Shown: positions 63,635 through 64,000 of the stretch, one piece after another
How positions within the stretch are numbered: position 1 is the first letter of the stretch
Layout: the number at the start of each line of letters is the position of its first letter
Assembly: GCA_022539475.1 (NCBI GenBank)
Contig: VCMS01000232.1
Coordinates: 1-64,000, forward strand
Origin: Gracilaria domingensis
Taxonomy: Eukaryota; Rhodophyta; Florideophyceae; Gracilariales; Gracilariaceae
Length of the DNA stretch: 64,000 nt
Reading direction: 5' to 3'
Made by a program: the position numbers and the translations under genes
The notes under the pieces: generated by a model
The model's input: only the letters and a program-made list of their open reading frames with translations
Told to the model about the DNA's origin: nothing
Database searches by the model: none

Positions 63635-64000
63635 GTGGCACGGGTCACTAACCACGGAAGGAACGGTCCAAAGGATGAGGGGCCAACGGCGAGACCACTG
63701 GTAAAAAGGTGCAATGGCCGGGTATTATCGGTACCGCCTACAGGAAACGGCGGGCGACGTAGCAATGGCTTGAAACCCTTACGCTGTTTGGTACTTGCTA
63801 TCTTATGGGGTCATATAGCTGCCAAGGGGTCTCTTACTTTACCATAGGAAGGAGGCGCAGCTAGAGCAGCCTAAGTATCGGCTGCAAGGCGCCTCGACCT
63901 CCGAAATGGTGCACTGCAAGGTGATGCACAATATGTACTACCCAATCTACCTATGTTGCAAAAATTAGTTGTCAAAAAGTACTGAGCCATTGGGGTCAAC
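63635..64000. repeat. LTR of the GTGGCACGGG family, cut by the window end
   Basis: It starts GTGGCACGGGTCACTAACC and aligns with the solo LTR at 38962-39338. The window ends about 12 bases before the expected CCCCAC end. It lies 134 bp upstream (on the minus strand) of the gag ATG at 63500, so it is probably the 5' LTR of that element. The internal 11-bp hairpin seen in the solo copy is decayed here. Confidence 0.8.

Overview
The window is nuclear DNA from a eukaryote. Two small genes carry short GT-AG introns (55 and 67 bp), the host genes are mostly single-exon, and recognisable proteins include an IST1-type ESCRT factor, a Qc-SNARE, a HECT ubiquitin ligase relic and an NB-ARC/WD40 protein. 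A radical SAM protein of a type common in cyanobacteria and plastid-bearing eukaryotes, and a TVP38/DedA membrane protein with an organelle-targeting-like leader, suggest a plastid-bearing lineage. A red alga is my best guess, but it is only a guess. Nearly all intact host genes end in TGA.

Layout. 1-7.9 kb is a gene graveyard: unrecognised relics, an array of GC-rich palindromes built on TTAGGG/CCCTAA cores (1951-2402), a decayed ankyrin-repeat gene, a TRIP12/UPL3-like HECT relic, an open frame that joins a HECT fragment to the C-terminal half of ribulose-phosphate 3-epimerase, a three-unit hairpin array, and a purine-rich coiled-coil ORF. 7.9-15.1 kb is a Ty3/Gypsy relic (minus strand) split by a complete-looking chromovirus (9921-14693) with 352-bp LTRs and a CTGTG target duplication. 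16.3-19.6 kb has a dispersed repeat and the first of four Helitron-like elements. A multi-pass membrane protein (about 20-21 kb) and an NB-ARC/WD40 protein (22-26 kb) follow.

27.3-40.5 kb reads as nested transposons: pogo-like ends (27283 and 40494) enclose an apparent hAT-type insertion (27611-38268), which contains a 4.2-kb two-gene DDE transposon with 16-bp terminal inverted repeats and intact intron-containing genes (31524-35745), plus a DUF7869-like relic. The pogo transposase is also broken by a solo LTR (38962-39338). 41.9-43.3 kb is a hairpin cluster followed by a PIF/Harbinger transposase relic.

43.7-51.4 kb is the compact host-gene island: IST1-like, alpha/beta hydrolase, a truncated radical SAM gene, Qc-SNARE, uL18-type ribosomal protein, TVP38-like protein and one unknown nuclear-type protein. 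The genes are packed closely, some with overlapping ends. 51.7-59.3 kb returns to mobile DNA: three more Helitron-like elements and a second PIF/Harbinger relic with its partner ORF. 59.3-64 kb holds a 36-bp minisatellite, a gag-bearing LTR element relic on the minus strand, and at the edge an LTR of the same family as the solo LTR at 39 kb.

The genes do not form one pathway. The strongest unusual signals are the four Helitron-like elements with asymmetric inverted repeats, the intact two-gene transposon, the HECT-epimerase chimera, and the palindrome and hairpin arrays. All homology statements come from reading the sequence by eye.
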